Below, one piece after another: positions 8,671 to 18,414 of a stretch of 36,474 nt of DNA (positions are counted from its first letter, which is position 1; every line of letters begins with the position of its first letter). The stretch is from Gnetum montanum (Eukaryota > Streptophyta > Gnetopsida > Gnetales > Gnetaceae): positions 364,303 to 400,776 of the forward strand of contig MNCI01010150.1 in NCBI GenBank assembly GCA_015680685.1. The letters are read 5' to 3'. The notes below the pieces were generated by a model. The model was given only the letters and a program-made list of their open reading frames with translations. It was not told where the DNA came from and did not search any database. Position numbers and translations under genes: made by a program.

Positions 8671-11600
8671 CTGTATCAGAAAGTTGAAGTTATTACCAAT
8701 AATTTACACACAACAGCAGAATTTATGTAAATCAAAACCATTTTCTAATGAAAATATAGAACAATTGCATATCTTTTTGCACAGTGCATTATGACCTCAA
8801 GGTATGGACTTCTGAGGAAAAAGAATGGTTGGTTACACTGAGAAACTGCTAAGTGGTTTGAGAAGACTGTGGTCTCATGTTAACGTATTTGAAAATCTTC
8901 CAAAATATTAAGATGCATTTCATTTGTGTTCAAACAAGTTACTAACTGTAACCAGCCACAGAAGCATTGATTGTAAATCACCAATACGGTAGGATACCCA
9001 TCCTATCCTATGCTCAGATGTGATATAATGTCTCTCATGGACTGTTACAAGACCTCATCACCGATAACTTCCAGCAGGCAGTTTAGTGAGGGTTAAAAAT
9101 TTGGTCGATAACTGGAGAGTCAGTGCTAGGCACTAGCTGGCTATGCTAGGAACTTGAGGCTGCCAATCAAAACTCCTTTTTGTTTCAACAAATTGGATAT
9201 ATAAACGTACCCAGAGGGGTTGTGATTAGCTTTCAGCTAGTATATGATATTGGAACAGTGACTGTGTAACATCCAATCCCGAACTGCTCCTATTGAGAAA
9301 CATATCATCAGGGAGAAACGTGGAAGAGACGTTATGATTGAGCCAAAAATGTTTAAACATGTGGTAGTTTGGTACTGTAAGTGTGTGGTGTATGGACGAA
9401 ACATACAAACAAAAAGAAGCACGTAGAATAAGATACTAAAATTCAACATTTGAATATAGTTAGTAGAAAGAGAAAGAACCGACAATAAGGACTACTTAAG
9501 ATGATAATAACTCGTACTGAGAAGCAAAACCAGTTCCAATCTAACACAATAGCCAGTGAAGGGGAACATGTAACGGTAAAAGTAGCAACAAAACTGATGA
9601 TAGTGGAAAACGAACATTTTTAGAACCTGAAGACCACAACATTACTCTTCCGACGAATTGTCTACCATTGTGACAGACAGACGAGGGTTTCGCTGATGAT
9701 AAAATCATCAATTGAAATACACATGTATATGATAAAAAAGCCAAACCTTTGATTGTACCCTCAGGTGTATCCGCAATGCAGCTGTCACCTGAACTGGTGA
9801 TACTTTACCGATAATCTGATTTATTTAAGAACTTATATTATGGTTGTAATCTTTGCCTGCTTTCCGACCGGCTCTCTTATATTAGGGTTATTAATTTATA
9901 GCAATAATAATACATTGACTTTCCAACATACTATCAAAGAAGTCCAAAGATGGTTCTATAAAAGAGGAAATTGTAACCAAATAAGTTAAGAAATTATCAT
10001 AGCAGATAATTAACGATTTCAGTAAGAATGACAAAAAAGTGCTGAGGAATATGTATCAATCATTGTAGAAGAACGGATAGATCAAGTAAAAACAAAAAAA
10101 GGAAGATAAGCAAAAGGTGTTAAAAAATTAGACCTGGGATCATCAATTCTTAAGAGATCGTCAAGATGATAGCAAAGCAATAATGATAAATGGAGATTCT
10201 ACATTAATAAGTCTTCCAAATAAGACATATCATGTGGAAGATCATCTCAGACTTTTCTCCACCCAAACAAGATGTTAGTTACAAAAGTCAGGAGAAACGG
10301 GTGTTTCAACAAAAGCGAGGACTGTCCCATCAATAGAAATGAAGGAAGAAACAACTCTTGGTAATAATCTTGAATTTAAGATATATGTATATATCCTGAA
10401 TCTCAAGAAAATGTGATTTCTTCAAAGGCTGTTTCTAAGCTTGGTTTGAAGACATTTCCACATCCTAGGCCCTATAGAGTCCATTGGCTATCTAAGGATC
10501 ATTTCCAATAAGTTAAGGAGAAGTGTATTTTGTCTTTTAAAATTGGTTCTTTTAAGGACAAGGTACATTGTGACATCCTCCCTACTGATTGTGCTAATGA
10601 AGACCTTGGAACTTTGACAACAAGGCTTCTTTTAGTGGTAGAAGAAATGTTTGGTCTATTCCAAGAGAAGATGGAATACATGAACTCATTCTTATGACTT
10701 GGCAGCTGTACAAGGAAAATGTCCCTATTAATGCTTCATTGATCTTACTTAGTGAGCAAGAGTGCCTACAGGCACATGAAGAGGCTGGGCATGGTTTTGT
10801 CATCATGTCAACATTGCAAAAAGTGAAGAGAAGCATACAAATGAATTTCCTCCAGCGATGCAACCTTTGGCATTGGAATTTGTTGATGTTTTCAAGAGAA
10901 AATTGGAAGGACTTCCACCAATGAGATCCATCTAACATCAAATAGACTTCATACCGGGAGCTACAATTCCAAATGAAAGAGCCTACCGCATGACTCCAAA
11001 TCAGAGGGAAGAATTGAGCAAGCAAGTGAATTACTCTCTAATGGTTTTATTAAGGAATTCATCCCTCTTTGTGCCATTCCAGATGTGATAGTTCCCAAAA
11101 AGGACACTAATGAATTAAGGATGTGCATAGATTCTAGAGTTGTTAATAGGATTACTATCAAGTAGAGATTTCCTATTCCTAGGATGGATGACATTCTTGA
11201 TGTGCTTGCCAATGCTGAGATTTTTTCTAAAATTGATTTAAAAAGGCATTATCATCAAATAAGGATTAGCCCACGAGATGAATGGAAAACAACCTTTAAG
11301 ACACCTGATGGCTTGTATGAGTTGTTAGTCATGCCTTTTGGGCTAACCAATGTTCCAGCCACATTTATGAGGCTCATGCATAAAGTCCTAAGGGATTTTA
11401 TTGGTAAATGTTGTATTGTTTTCTTTGATGACATTCTTGTAGACAGTTCAAAGAGAGAGGACCATGTACATCATTTAAGGATGATATGTTCCAAGTTACA
11501 AGAGGCAAAGTTGGTGATTAATGCCAAGAAATGCCACTTCATGAAGAAAGAGATTGTCTACCTAGGTCATGTTGTCTCCAAGAACCAAGTCAAGGTGGAA

Positions 11601-14600
11601 CCAAGTAAGATAAAGGCAATTAAGGAATGGCCTTCACCTAAGGATGTGGGAGAGGTGAGATCTTTTCTTGGTCTGGCTGGCTTCTATAGGAGATTTATTA
11701 AGAATTTTAGTTCAATTGCATGGCCTATGCTCTTTTGTTTGAAGAAAAATTCAGCATTTGTGTGGGAAAATCTTTTCAAGCATTGAAAGAAAAATTTTGT
11801 AGTGCTCCAGTTTTGGCAACTCAAAATTTCTCAAAACTTTTTGAAGTAGAAGTAGATGCAAGTGGGCTTGCTATTGCAGGTGTGCTTTCTGAAGAAGGTA
11901 AACCAATTGCATTCTTTTTCGAAAAATTAAATGAACTAGACAAAGGTATAGTGTGTATAAAAGGAGTTATATGCTATACTTCAAGCCATTAAACATTGGA
12001 GACATGACTTGCTAGGATCAGAGTTTCTTTTATTTATTGATCATAGAGCACTTCAATTATTGAAGTCTCAAAAGAAAATGAGTGCCAAGCACATGAAATG
12101 GATAGAGCAATTGCAAGAATTTCATTTTGTTTTGAAACATAGGAGCAGGAAGTCTAATGTTGTGGCTGATGCTTTGTCTAAAATCCATGTTGTTTCTTCT
12201 AATGTGAAAGTTCAAGGATTTGAGTCTTTTGCTTCAGATTTTGGTGCAATTTGGAAAGAGTTATCTTCCCCATTATTAGGAAGGACTGATCAATGGAAAG
12301 CTTATCATGTGAAAGAATGGGATTTTGTTTAAGCATGGAAAAATTTGTGTTCCGAAGTGTGATTTTAGGTACAAACTCCTTGAAGAGAAACACCAAAGTG
12401 ACATGCCTACACATATGGGCAAGACCAAGACATTGGAACTGGTGAGCACAAAGTACTTTTGGCCAAGTATGTATAGTGATGTGGTTAAATTTGTAAAAGA
12501 ATGCTATACTTGTCAAAAGTTCAAAGGGGGGAAAGGTGTAGATAGTCATTATCTACCTTGCCAATCCCAAATGGTCCTTGGGAAAGTGTTTCTTTGGACT
12601 TTGTTTGTGGCATTTCTAAGACAAGACCTGGTCGTGATTTTATACTTGTTGTAGTAAATAGATTTACCAAGATGGCTCATTTTATTCCATACAAGAAAAA
12701 TACTGATGCTTCCCATGTTGCACATTTATTCTTTCAGCTTGTGAGGCTACATGGCATTCCTTTAAACATTGTGAGTGATAGGAATGTCAAGTTTACCAGC
12801 CATTTTTGGAGATCACTTTGGAAATTACTTGAAACCAAGTTGTCTTTTTTCCACAGCCTGTCACCACCCAAACTGATGGGCAAACTGAAGTTGTGAATAG
12901 GTCTCTATTGAAGATCTTGAGGTGTTTATGTGAGGATCAGCCTCAAAGGTGGGAAACCATGTTGGCCCATGCTGAATTCTCATACAATAATGCTTCCCAT
13001 TCTAGCATTGGTAAGAGTCTCTTTATGGCAAATTATGGATTTTCACCAAGAATGGTTGATTAGTTGAGAAAATTTGAAGATTGTGCCTCTTTGAGTTCAG
13101 ACTTTGTTAAGCAAATAAGAGAATTGCATCAGCAAGTTAAATCTCACTTGGAGAAAAAGACAGATTGTGTCTTCCAAGGCCAATGAGGGCAAGAGGACAA
13201 TTAATTTCTAGATTGGTGATTATGTTTGGATTTACTTGAGCAAAGAAAGGCAAAAAAATGTGCACTTCTACAAGCTCAAGTCAAAGAGAATTGGTCCATT
13301 TCAAATCAGAGCTAAAATCAATCCCAATGCTTAGGAGATTCACTTACCTAATGATTTGCCTATTTCTTGTGTTTTTAATGTTTCAGATTTGAGCCCATAC
13401 CATGGGAATGTGATTGCATCAAACTTGAGGGATAGTTTTGAGATCTTCAAGGATGCCCTTAAAGACTCAAACTCAGCCAAGCCACCAAGGAAAGCAATTG
13501 TGCTGCAAACAAGGAAGGCTAGTAGCACAAGAGGTAGAAAAGTGCATGAGTACTTGGTGCATTGGAACAATTAAGGGTCTGAAAATGCTATTTGGATCCA
13601 TGAAAAAGATTTGGCTTTGTGGGGGCTTAATGCTATCCCAAGTGTACAGCCAACTTGAGAACAAGTTTAAATTCTTAAGGGTGGGAGAGATGATGAGGAC
13701 ATCACCCAGCCCATGTCTAATCCTCAATATGTTTGTGTGTTGTTATGTTTGTCTTTTAGTGTTGTTTTGTTGATGATGATCTCAGGATATTTGACATGTT
13801 TGGGAGTGTTTTGGAACTATTTTGATGAGTTTAGGATGTTCTAGTGGCTACGGGTACTTGTTTGGAGGTGTTCAGAGGTTCCATGCCTCAAAACAAGCAT
13901 GTTTAATTTTCACCCTAGTAGGATAGACGTCTACCCTGACAGTTAAACATCTAACTTGCAGATTAGCGTTTGCTATTTCTCATAGACGTCTAAGCCAAGA
14001 TGTCTAACATGATTTTGAGATGTCTACTCTAATATCTTTGCACTCGAGATAGACGTCTACTATTTCCCTTAGATGTCTAGCACAGATTTTAACGGACATT
14101 AAATTGAATGATAAATTGGAGGGAAGATGAAGATACAAGGGGAAAAAGATATAAATAGACTTCTTGGGCCTTTAATTTGATCAATAGAAAGAGAGGTGAG
14201 TGAGAGAAGAGTAGAGAGAGTAGAGAGTAGAGAGAGATAGAAAGAGAGGTGAGTGAGAGAAGAGAGTAGAAAGAGAGGTGCCTTGATCATCATTTTCTTT
14301 TTCTAGTTCAAATTTGTTGTTTTGTGACTTTGAGAGAGCTTGGATTGTGGAGTCCATGGGAGCTCCTCATCACATTTCTAAGTTCACTCTAAATTCTTCA
14401 TCATCATCATAGCCTTTTCTCAACAAAATGGGATCAACTACATGTGCTTTTTTTCATCATTTACCATATTGAAGATCTAGATCCTTTGTTATTTGTAATT
14501 TTTTCAAATCATCATCAATCCTTTTTTTTTTCATATTTTTTCATCTTTCTTTCAATGGCTTTTTACTAAAACAGTGATATAGCAACTTTTTTTAATAGGC

Positions 14601-17108
14601 TCACTATCTAATCTTCTTTGCACATGCCCAAACCATCTAAGATGTCATTCTTATAGCTTATTTTAAATAAATGCCACTCCAAACCTTTCTCTAATATCTG
14701 TATCTCTAAACCTTCCTCTAACGTTTGTATTATGCAATTTATCTCTTCTTGTAGCATTCAACATCCAAGCATTCACATTTCTGCTACACTAACTTGTTGT
14801 TTATGTCTCTCTTTTATATAGCCCAACATTCAGCAGCATATAAAATAGCAAACCTAATTACTATCTTGCAAAAATTTCTCTTTAGTTTTATTGGACTTCT
14901 TTTATCACATAGAACTCCACTAAGATATCTCCATTTTGACCATCCTGCCTCAATCCTATTTCTTATATCTTATCAATTTCACCATTTGATTACAACATTG
15001 ATTCTAGGTAACAAAACTCTTTGCAATGAGAAACCTTTTGGCCTTCAATTTATACTTTTATTTCACCACTATTTATGATTTTATTAAAATTGTGTTCCAT
15101 ATATTTTATCTTACTTCTACTAATTTTTAAGTCTTTTGATTCTAAAACATGTCTTCACTTTTCTAGTTTAGAAGCAATATTTTCTCGAACTATATCCACC
15201 AACACAATATAATCTGCAAGTAGCATACACCAAGTAATTTCATCTTGTAATTTCTTTGTTAATTCCTTCGTAACAATAGTAAATAAATACATGTGAAGTG
15301 CATACCCTTGATGTAGTCCTACTGTAATTGCAAATTTAGATTTGATTCCATATGCTATTCTAATTCTAGTAGTAACTCCTTCATATATGTCTTGAATCAC
15401 TTTAATATATTATTAGGAATATTTTTCCTCTGTAAGGTCCCCCAAATAATATTTCTAGGAACTCTATCACATATTTTTCCAAGTTAATGAAGATCATATA
15501 TAGATGTTCTCTACGTTTCCTGAATTTCTTCATTAATTATCATGTCAAAAAATTAGCCTCCATCACAAATGTCCATGGCAGAAATCCAAATTGATTATTT
15601 GATACTAATACACTACTCTATAACTATCTTCCAAAGCTTCATAGTAGAGCTTATTACCTTGATTCTTCTATACTCTGCACAATTTATTCTTATAGATATG
15701 AACAACAATGTTTTTCTTCAATTTTTACACATTTCTCCATCCTTCAAAATTTTGTTAAATAATTGTGTCAACCATAAAAATGTTGTATCTCCTAATGATT
15801 TCCATGCTTCTATAAAAATGTTATTTGGTCTAGCAGTTGTTCCATTGTTCATCTTGCATAAGGTTGTTTTCACTTCAAACAAAAAAAAAATCATTAACCA
15901 AACCAAAATTATGATCTTCTTCTTAGATGACCTCTCTTAGAAATTCTTCATTTAATAATTTTTAAAAATCAGTTTTTTATCCTAATTATAAACCAAAATT
16001 TCCCTTCAATTAAAAAAACCAAGGATGTTTCAAAGTTGATCCTGATGTTAGCAGAATGGCTTCATGTGTTCTTTTTTTTTTTTTAATCTAAACTTGACTA
16101 AGTTAACCATAGTTGTATGCACGACTGAAGATTAAATTTTGCGACCTCATAACTAAAAGTACCTAAATGATGAACTCATTGACCATCTCAACCAGTTTAA
16201 GATGCACCTAAAAAAATCAGTCCAAATAACCCTTCACATCCGTAAGCTTGTTTGGGATGCATCCCAATGTCTTTGGCTCACGATGTACCAGCACTTGTGA
16301 AACATCGCTATTGAATCATTTTAATGCATCCGTGTGGGGCATGAGAAAGTAGGGATTCTACTGGATAAAATCTTCAGTGTCTGCTTTTGAATACAATGCA
16401 GGTGTATCTCAGTATAAACTGATGGGGCTGAACATGTAACCCGTAGATGGATACCAGAAACCGTGAGCAAACATTTAAATAGCAAGTTGCAGAACAATCC
16501 GATATGCAGACAAAGTCACCTTCCCTGCTCCCCACGGAAGCATCGATAATCCGATTCTTAAACAGCTCAGCAGCAGTAGAAAGAAAAATGAAACATACAT
16601 ACCAATTCAACAATAAAAGTGCCGATGAGTCCAATCATGCCTGCCCTAGAATTCCATACTTCAGCAGTACGTGTAAAGCCAAAGAATGGCGATGGTAGCT
16701 TAGGTTCTTCCTTTGGGGGCTCGACCTGCAATTCAGCATAGCAAATACTCTGCCTTCACTACAAAATGTTAAACGAGACAAAGCAGACTGCCCAGCACAA
16801 AATCAATTGTATAAATCAAACAATATTCTCTGCTACTCACTCCAGCAGGAAGTTTAGCTGCAAATGTTCTCAAACACCGCCTACTGCCATTGCCATTACA
16901 ACCATGGATTTCTTTGAATTTTCTGCAACAGAAAGATGCATCACACGAAATTCTGGTTCAACGGGAAAACCAAAAAGACGACAAAGTGAATGAGTATCGA
17001 CCTGCGCAATGATGATGAGAGGACAAGAGAGGGAGTGCAGATTTGGCAACGTGATGAAGAGGAGACGGAGAGACAGGTAGAGGTAGAGGTAAGACTGAAA
17101 CTCGCCAT
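8602..17108 (-). CDS. OHP1: One-helix protein OHP1 (LIL2/HLIP-like), four exons
   Basis: Join, minus strand: 17108-17002, 16922-16841, 16725-16603, 8670-8602, giving 126 residues. Introns of 79, 115 and 7,932 bp all have GT/AG ends; phases are 2, 0 and 0, and the frame stays open across every junction. Residues 1 to about 57 are Ser/Thr-rich then basic, as in a plastid transit peptide. A Pro/Glu linker (about 61-75) leads to [18 protein letters not shown], the Lhc/HLIP chlorophyll-binding signature (E85, N88, R90, M93), inside one membrane helix (about 85-105). The short stromal or lumenal tail ends GKGLDLPL, a typical OHP1 ending. In Arabidopsis OHP1 pairs with OHP2 and HCF244 in thylakoids to bind pigment and support D1 synthesis and photosystem II reaction-centre assembly. 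The assignment rests on recalled family motifs, not a search. OHP2 is less likely because of the NSR and the C-terminal tail. No frameshift or missing key residue is seen. Confidence 0.9.
8671..10407. other. Intronic DNA without recognised repeat or gene
   Basis: These 1.7 kb have higher complexity than the rest of the window. Short open frames on both strands (for example 9226-9485 and 9541-9744, minus) resemble nothing known and have no coding character. This is probably the ancestral part of OHP1 intron 3. Confidence 0.5.
10408..10924 (+). pseudogene. Chromovirus protease C-terminus and linker
   Basis: The first recognisable codons give [25 protein letters not shown], followed by a degraded CDILPTD block matching the C-terminal half of chromovirus retropepsin (CDI.PMD). 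The LGRPW motif is lost to an internal deletion and frameshift. From 10850 the linker [21 protein letters not shown] leads into the RT. The active-site Asp region upstream is missing. Confidence 0.75.
10925..11735 (+). pseudogene. Chromovirus reverse transcriptase
   Basis: All major RT blocks are visible: [16 protein letters not shown]...[48 protein letters not shown] and the catalytic FFDD (11421-11432). YLGHVVS and [21 protein letters not shown] then lead toward RNase H. 11184-11786 is one open frame of 200 codons. Upstream there are stops near 10940 and 11164 and a frameshift in the block after YRMTP. The first polymerase-motif Asp (FSKID) and both active-site Asp are present. In the intact element this domain makes cDNA from element RNA in the virus-like particle. 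Confidence 0.92.
11736..12190 (+). pseudogene. Chromovirus RNase H domain
   Basis: After a frameshift near 11735 the sequence reads [34 protein letters not shown] and [14 protein letters not shown], then after another shift [15 protein letters not shown] and [18 protein letters not shown]. The first catalytic Asp (EVDASG) and the closing VADALS motif are intact. The usual function is removal of template RNA during cDNA synthesis. Confidence 0.88.
12325..13620 (+). pseudogene. Chromovirus integrase with C-terminal chromodomain
   Basis: The HHCC finger (about 12375-12520) has H...H before MGKTKT and CYTCQKFK. Catalytic D (12597-12599, SLDFV) and D (12777-12779, IVSDRN) share a frame. Catalytic E (12887-12889, DGQTEVV) is in another frame, so a frameshift separates it. 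VVVNRF replaces the usual VVVDRF. The [12 protein letters not shown] and [11 protein letters not shown] blocks belong to the C-terminal domain. From 13545 a chromodomain remnant reads EYLVHWNN, stop, [13 protein letters not shown], which is why the element is placed among chromoviruses. Integrase inserts cDNA; the chromodomain guides it to chromatin marks. Confidence 0.9.
13924..14079 (+). promoter_or_regulatory. Array of TAGACGTCTA palindromes in the LTR U3
   Basis: Perfect palindromes occur at 13924-13933, 13983-13992 and 14050-14059. Variants lie at 13944-13953, 13997-14006, 14017-14026 and 14070-14079, in most of which the central CpG has become TpG or CpA. The GACGTC core is the classic target of plant bZIP factors. 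The array ends about 70 bp before the TATA box. Confidence 0.7.
14150..14157 (+). promoter_or_regulatory. LTR TATA box (TATAAATA)
   Basis: TATAAATA lies downstream of the palindrome array and just before the GA-rich leader, as expected for the U3/R boundary. Transcription from it would run antisense to OHP1. Confidence 0.65.
14185..14280 (+). repeat. GA-rich tandem repeat in LTR leader
   Basis: A unit of about 53 bp starting tagaaagagaggtgagtgag at 14185 is repeated from 14238. The whole block is nearly pure purine on this strand. Confidence 0.8.
14396..15960 (-). mobile_element. 5'-truncated RTE-type LINE (minus strand), in OHP1 intron 3
   Basis: Minus-strand translation gives [26 protein letters not shown] (15830-15720 region), then [14 protein letters not shown] and [13 protein letters not shown] (near 15319-15275), then [13 protein letters not shown]. 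The catalytic ADD is ADY at 15217-15209, so the second Asp is lost. Fragments of the C-terminal part continue to about 14600. The 3' end (cccattttgttgagaaaaggct) and a short CAT/ATG tail at 14396-14410 match the LINE end at 18234. The element is sense relative to OHP1 and inactive. Confidence 0.85.
16070..16206 (-). mobile_element. tRNA-related SINE with A-tail, in OHP1 intron 3
   Basis: On the minus strand box A TGGTTGAGATGG (16194-16183) fits TRGYNNARNNGG exactly. A degraded box B (near 16140-16130) follows after about 43 nt, after the tRNA-like gaggtcgc. The element ends in 13 A (T run at 16072-16084 on the plus strand). The order box A, box B, unique body and A-tail is that of a tRNA-derived SINE. 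No target-site duplication was found by eye. Confidence 0.65.
16603..16725 (-). CDS. OHP1: OHP1 exon 3: chlorophyll-binding helix
   Basis: Exactly 41 codons lie between acceptor gaattgcag and donor gtatgt. The exon encodes the Pro/Glu linker and almost all of the pigment-binding helix, ending at IVEL. This is the most diagnostic part of the gene. In families of this type the Glu/Asn/Arg residues ligate or bridge chlorophyll a. Confidence 0.94.
16841..16922 (-). CDS. OHP1: OHP1 exon 2: end of transit peptide and start of mature region
   Basis: The 82-nt exon follows a good acceptor (tttctgttgcag) and precedes a canonical donor (gtgagt). It encodes a basic stretch ending [10 protein letters not shown]. 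The KLPAG segment corresponds to the start of the conserved, mature part of OHP1. Without the intron upstream, the frame meets a stop a few codons 5', which supports the splice model. Confidence 0.87.
17002..17108 (-). CDS. OHP1: OHP1 exon 1: start codon and transit peptide
   Basis: The 107 nt start at the first ATG downstream of a TATA box and encode 35 codons plus two bases. The product is rich in Ser and Thr with few acidic residues, as expected for a chloroplast transit peptide. The exon ends CAG before an intron starting gtcgat. That donor is weaker than the others, but the next acceptor restores the frame exactly (AG plus A gives Arg). Confidence 0.82.
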
Positions 17109-17155
17109 TCCTGACCTCCTCCTCCTGCTTATAGGTTGTGCAAGCACTTTGCTGC

Positions 17156-17171
17156 TATATATAATCTTATC
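17156..17171 (-). promoter_or_regulatory. OHP1 core promoter: TATA box and adjoining I-box-like GATAAG
   Basis: On the minus strand TATATATA (17163-17156) lies 48 bp upstream of the ATG, so transcription would begin around 17125-17130 with a very short leader. GATAAG (17171-17166) sits directly upstream. This motif (I-box) is common in light-regulated photosynthesis promoters, which suits OHP1. Both are motif matches only. Confidence 0.5.
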
Positions 17172-17727
17172 TGCAGGTTGGTATTATGCTTTCAAATATT
17201 TGTAATTCTGGAGAGCATTTCAGAGCTGTATAAAATTTCAACCCCATGAGATTTGCAAATTCCCTCTTCTTTAAAGTTCCCGGTTATTTTTACCTAATAA
17301 TACTGCCAAAAAATTTTCTGTCGTGGCTGTGAAGGGAATAAACATTACACGTCTGGTATTCCGTGGATTTCAAAGGAAAGGAACGTTACAAGACGACTAA
17401 TCATTTCACCGTTTTGAAATAACCAGCAGGTCTAACATGTTATGTTCTCCCATTATTGGCTGTGCTCTTTGGCCTGACCCAGGAAGAGTCATAGAAACAG
17501 ATGGTTTTCAACAAATTTGTGGACCTGAGAATGCCCGGTTCCATTCCGTTATCTACAATAAAAACATGCCTTGGCTTTGAACGTGATAACTTGGTGTACA
17601 AATTGTATGACCCAACTTGCTTAGCTTTATGTCATGCTTTTCATTCCAAAAAATTTATTGCAAGTGCCAATGATAACAACTTGGATCTAACTCTTTTCAG
17701 TTAGCTCATATATTTTTCATTAATTTA
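17172..17727. other. Upstream region of OHP1
   Basis: This is non-repetitive DNA ahead of the OHP1 promoter. On the minus strand it holds a CCAAT box (17459-17455) and a GACGTG motif near 17345-17352. An open frame at 17501-17704 (plus) shows no family resemblance. Distal promoter function is an inference from position. Confidence 0.4.
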
Positions 17728-18345
17728 AGGCGGTTAGAACATGAAATATTTTTTAAACAATATTGACCTTCAAGTTATGAGAAATTTTACATGACAATAA
17801 TTAGGCAAGCTATCTTATATGGTATTAATTGTTGAGCAGCACAAAAGAAGTATGAACAACAAATCAGTGTGGCAAAAATGCAAATGCTTCAATGGATGTC
17901 AAATGTTACTAAAAGAGATAAACTACATACTACAAATATTAGAGAAAGATTTGGAGTAGTTTCTATTTCAAATAAGTTACAAAAATGGTAGCTTAGATGA
18001 TTTCGACATGTGCAGAAAAGATTAGACAGTGACCCTATAAACAAAAGTTGCTACATCATTATTCTAGAAAAGTTGCTAAAAGGAAGACCAAAGAAGACAT
18101 GGGAAAAAACGATCGAAGATGATATAAAGAAACTAAAAATAAACAAAGATTTAGCTCTTTATAGAAGCGAATGGTGAAAAAGAACTCATGTAGCTAACCC
18201 CATCTTGTTGGGACAAGGCTAAGATGATGATGATATATAGTCAAATTAGAACTTTATCACTTAGTATCGTCTACCAAAATCGAATCCATAACCTAGAATT
18301 ACCAAATTAAGAGTCCTTCCACCTGGCTAACACCTTATTTTTTTA
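17728..18345 (-). mobile_element. SINE-like repeat (family copy 2), split by a LINE
   Basis: The 3' part (17728-17776) and the 5' part (18235-18345) together align with the uninterrupted copy at 18415-18575. On the minus strand the 5' end holds TTAGCCAGGTGG (box A-like, near 18337-18326) and GGATTCGATTT (box B-like) about 31 nt later, which is tRNA spacing. The LINE between the halves begins at the same point where the family sequence breaks off. Confidence 0.65.
17777..18234 (+). mobile_element. 3' end of an RTE-type LINE inserted in a SINE-like repeat
   Basis: Translation gives KFYMTIIRQAILYGI, MQMLQWMSNVTKRDKL, IRERFGVV, FRHVQKRLDSDP and GRPKKTWEKTIEDDI, the conserved C-terminal tail of plant RTE-clade LINE proteins. 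The DNA ends TTGTTGGGACAAGGCTAAG followed by a GAT-repeat tail (18221-18234). It is heavily 5'-truncated with scattered stops. Confidence 0.85.
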
Positions 18346-18414
18346 TTAGTTACCTTTACAAGCTTTTTCAAACTATGCATGACCAATCTCTTTGAAGATA
18401 CTATATTTTAGTTT

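Larger units (their letters stand above)
10408..14372 (+). mobile_element. 5'-truncated chromovirus (Ty3/gypsy) with 3' LTR, inside OHP1 intron 3
   Basis: From left to right: end of protease, linker, reverse transcriptase, RNase H, integrase with chromodomain, polypurine tract and a 682-bp 3' LTR. The 5' LTR and gag are absent, and no copy of the LTR was seen upstream of 10408. The element is antisense to OHP1. Stops and frameshifts throughout rule out autonomy. Confidence 0.9.
13691..14372 (+). mobile_element. Chromovirus 3' LTR (682 bp)
   Basis: It follows a polypurine tract (aagggtgggagaga, 13677-13690) that lies shortly after the pol stop. It begins TGATGAGGA (13691-13699) and ends TCCTCATCA (14364-14372), a perfect 9-bp terminal inverted repeat. 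A TATA box and a GA-rich leader lie inside. The target-site duplication cannot be tested because the 5' end is missing. Confidence 0.88.
8671..16602 (-). other. OHP1 intron 3 (7.9 kb), filled with retroelements
   Basis: The intron starts gtatgtatg and ends ctgatacag. From its 5' side (high coordinates) it holds a SINE in sense orientation, a sense-oriented LINE 3' half, a chromovirus 3' part in antisense orientation, and about 1.7 kb of unrecognised DNA next to exon 4. Stretches between the transposons show no other exon-like reading frame. Confidence 0.85.

Noticed and set aside
9226-9485. Overlapping minus-strand frames, and a TGTAACATCC string that looks like an LTR start
   Set aside because: No second LTR, PBS or PPT is present, and the frames match no family. 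Treated as intronic DNA.
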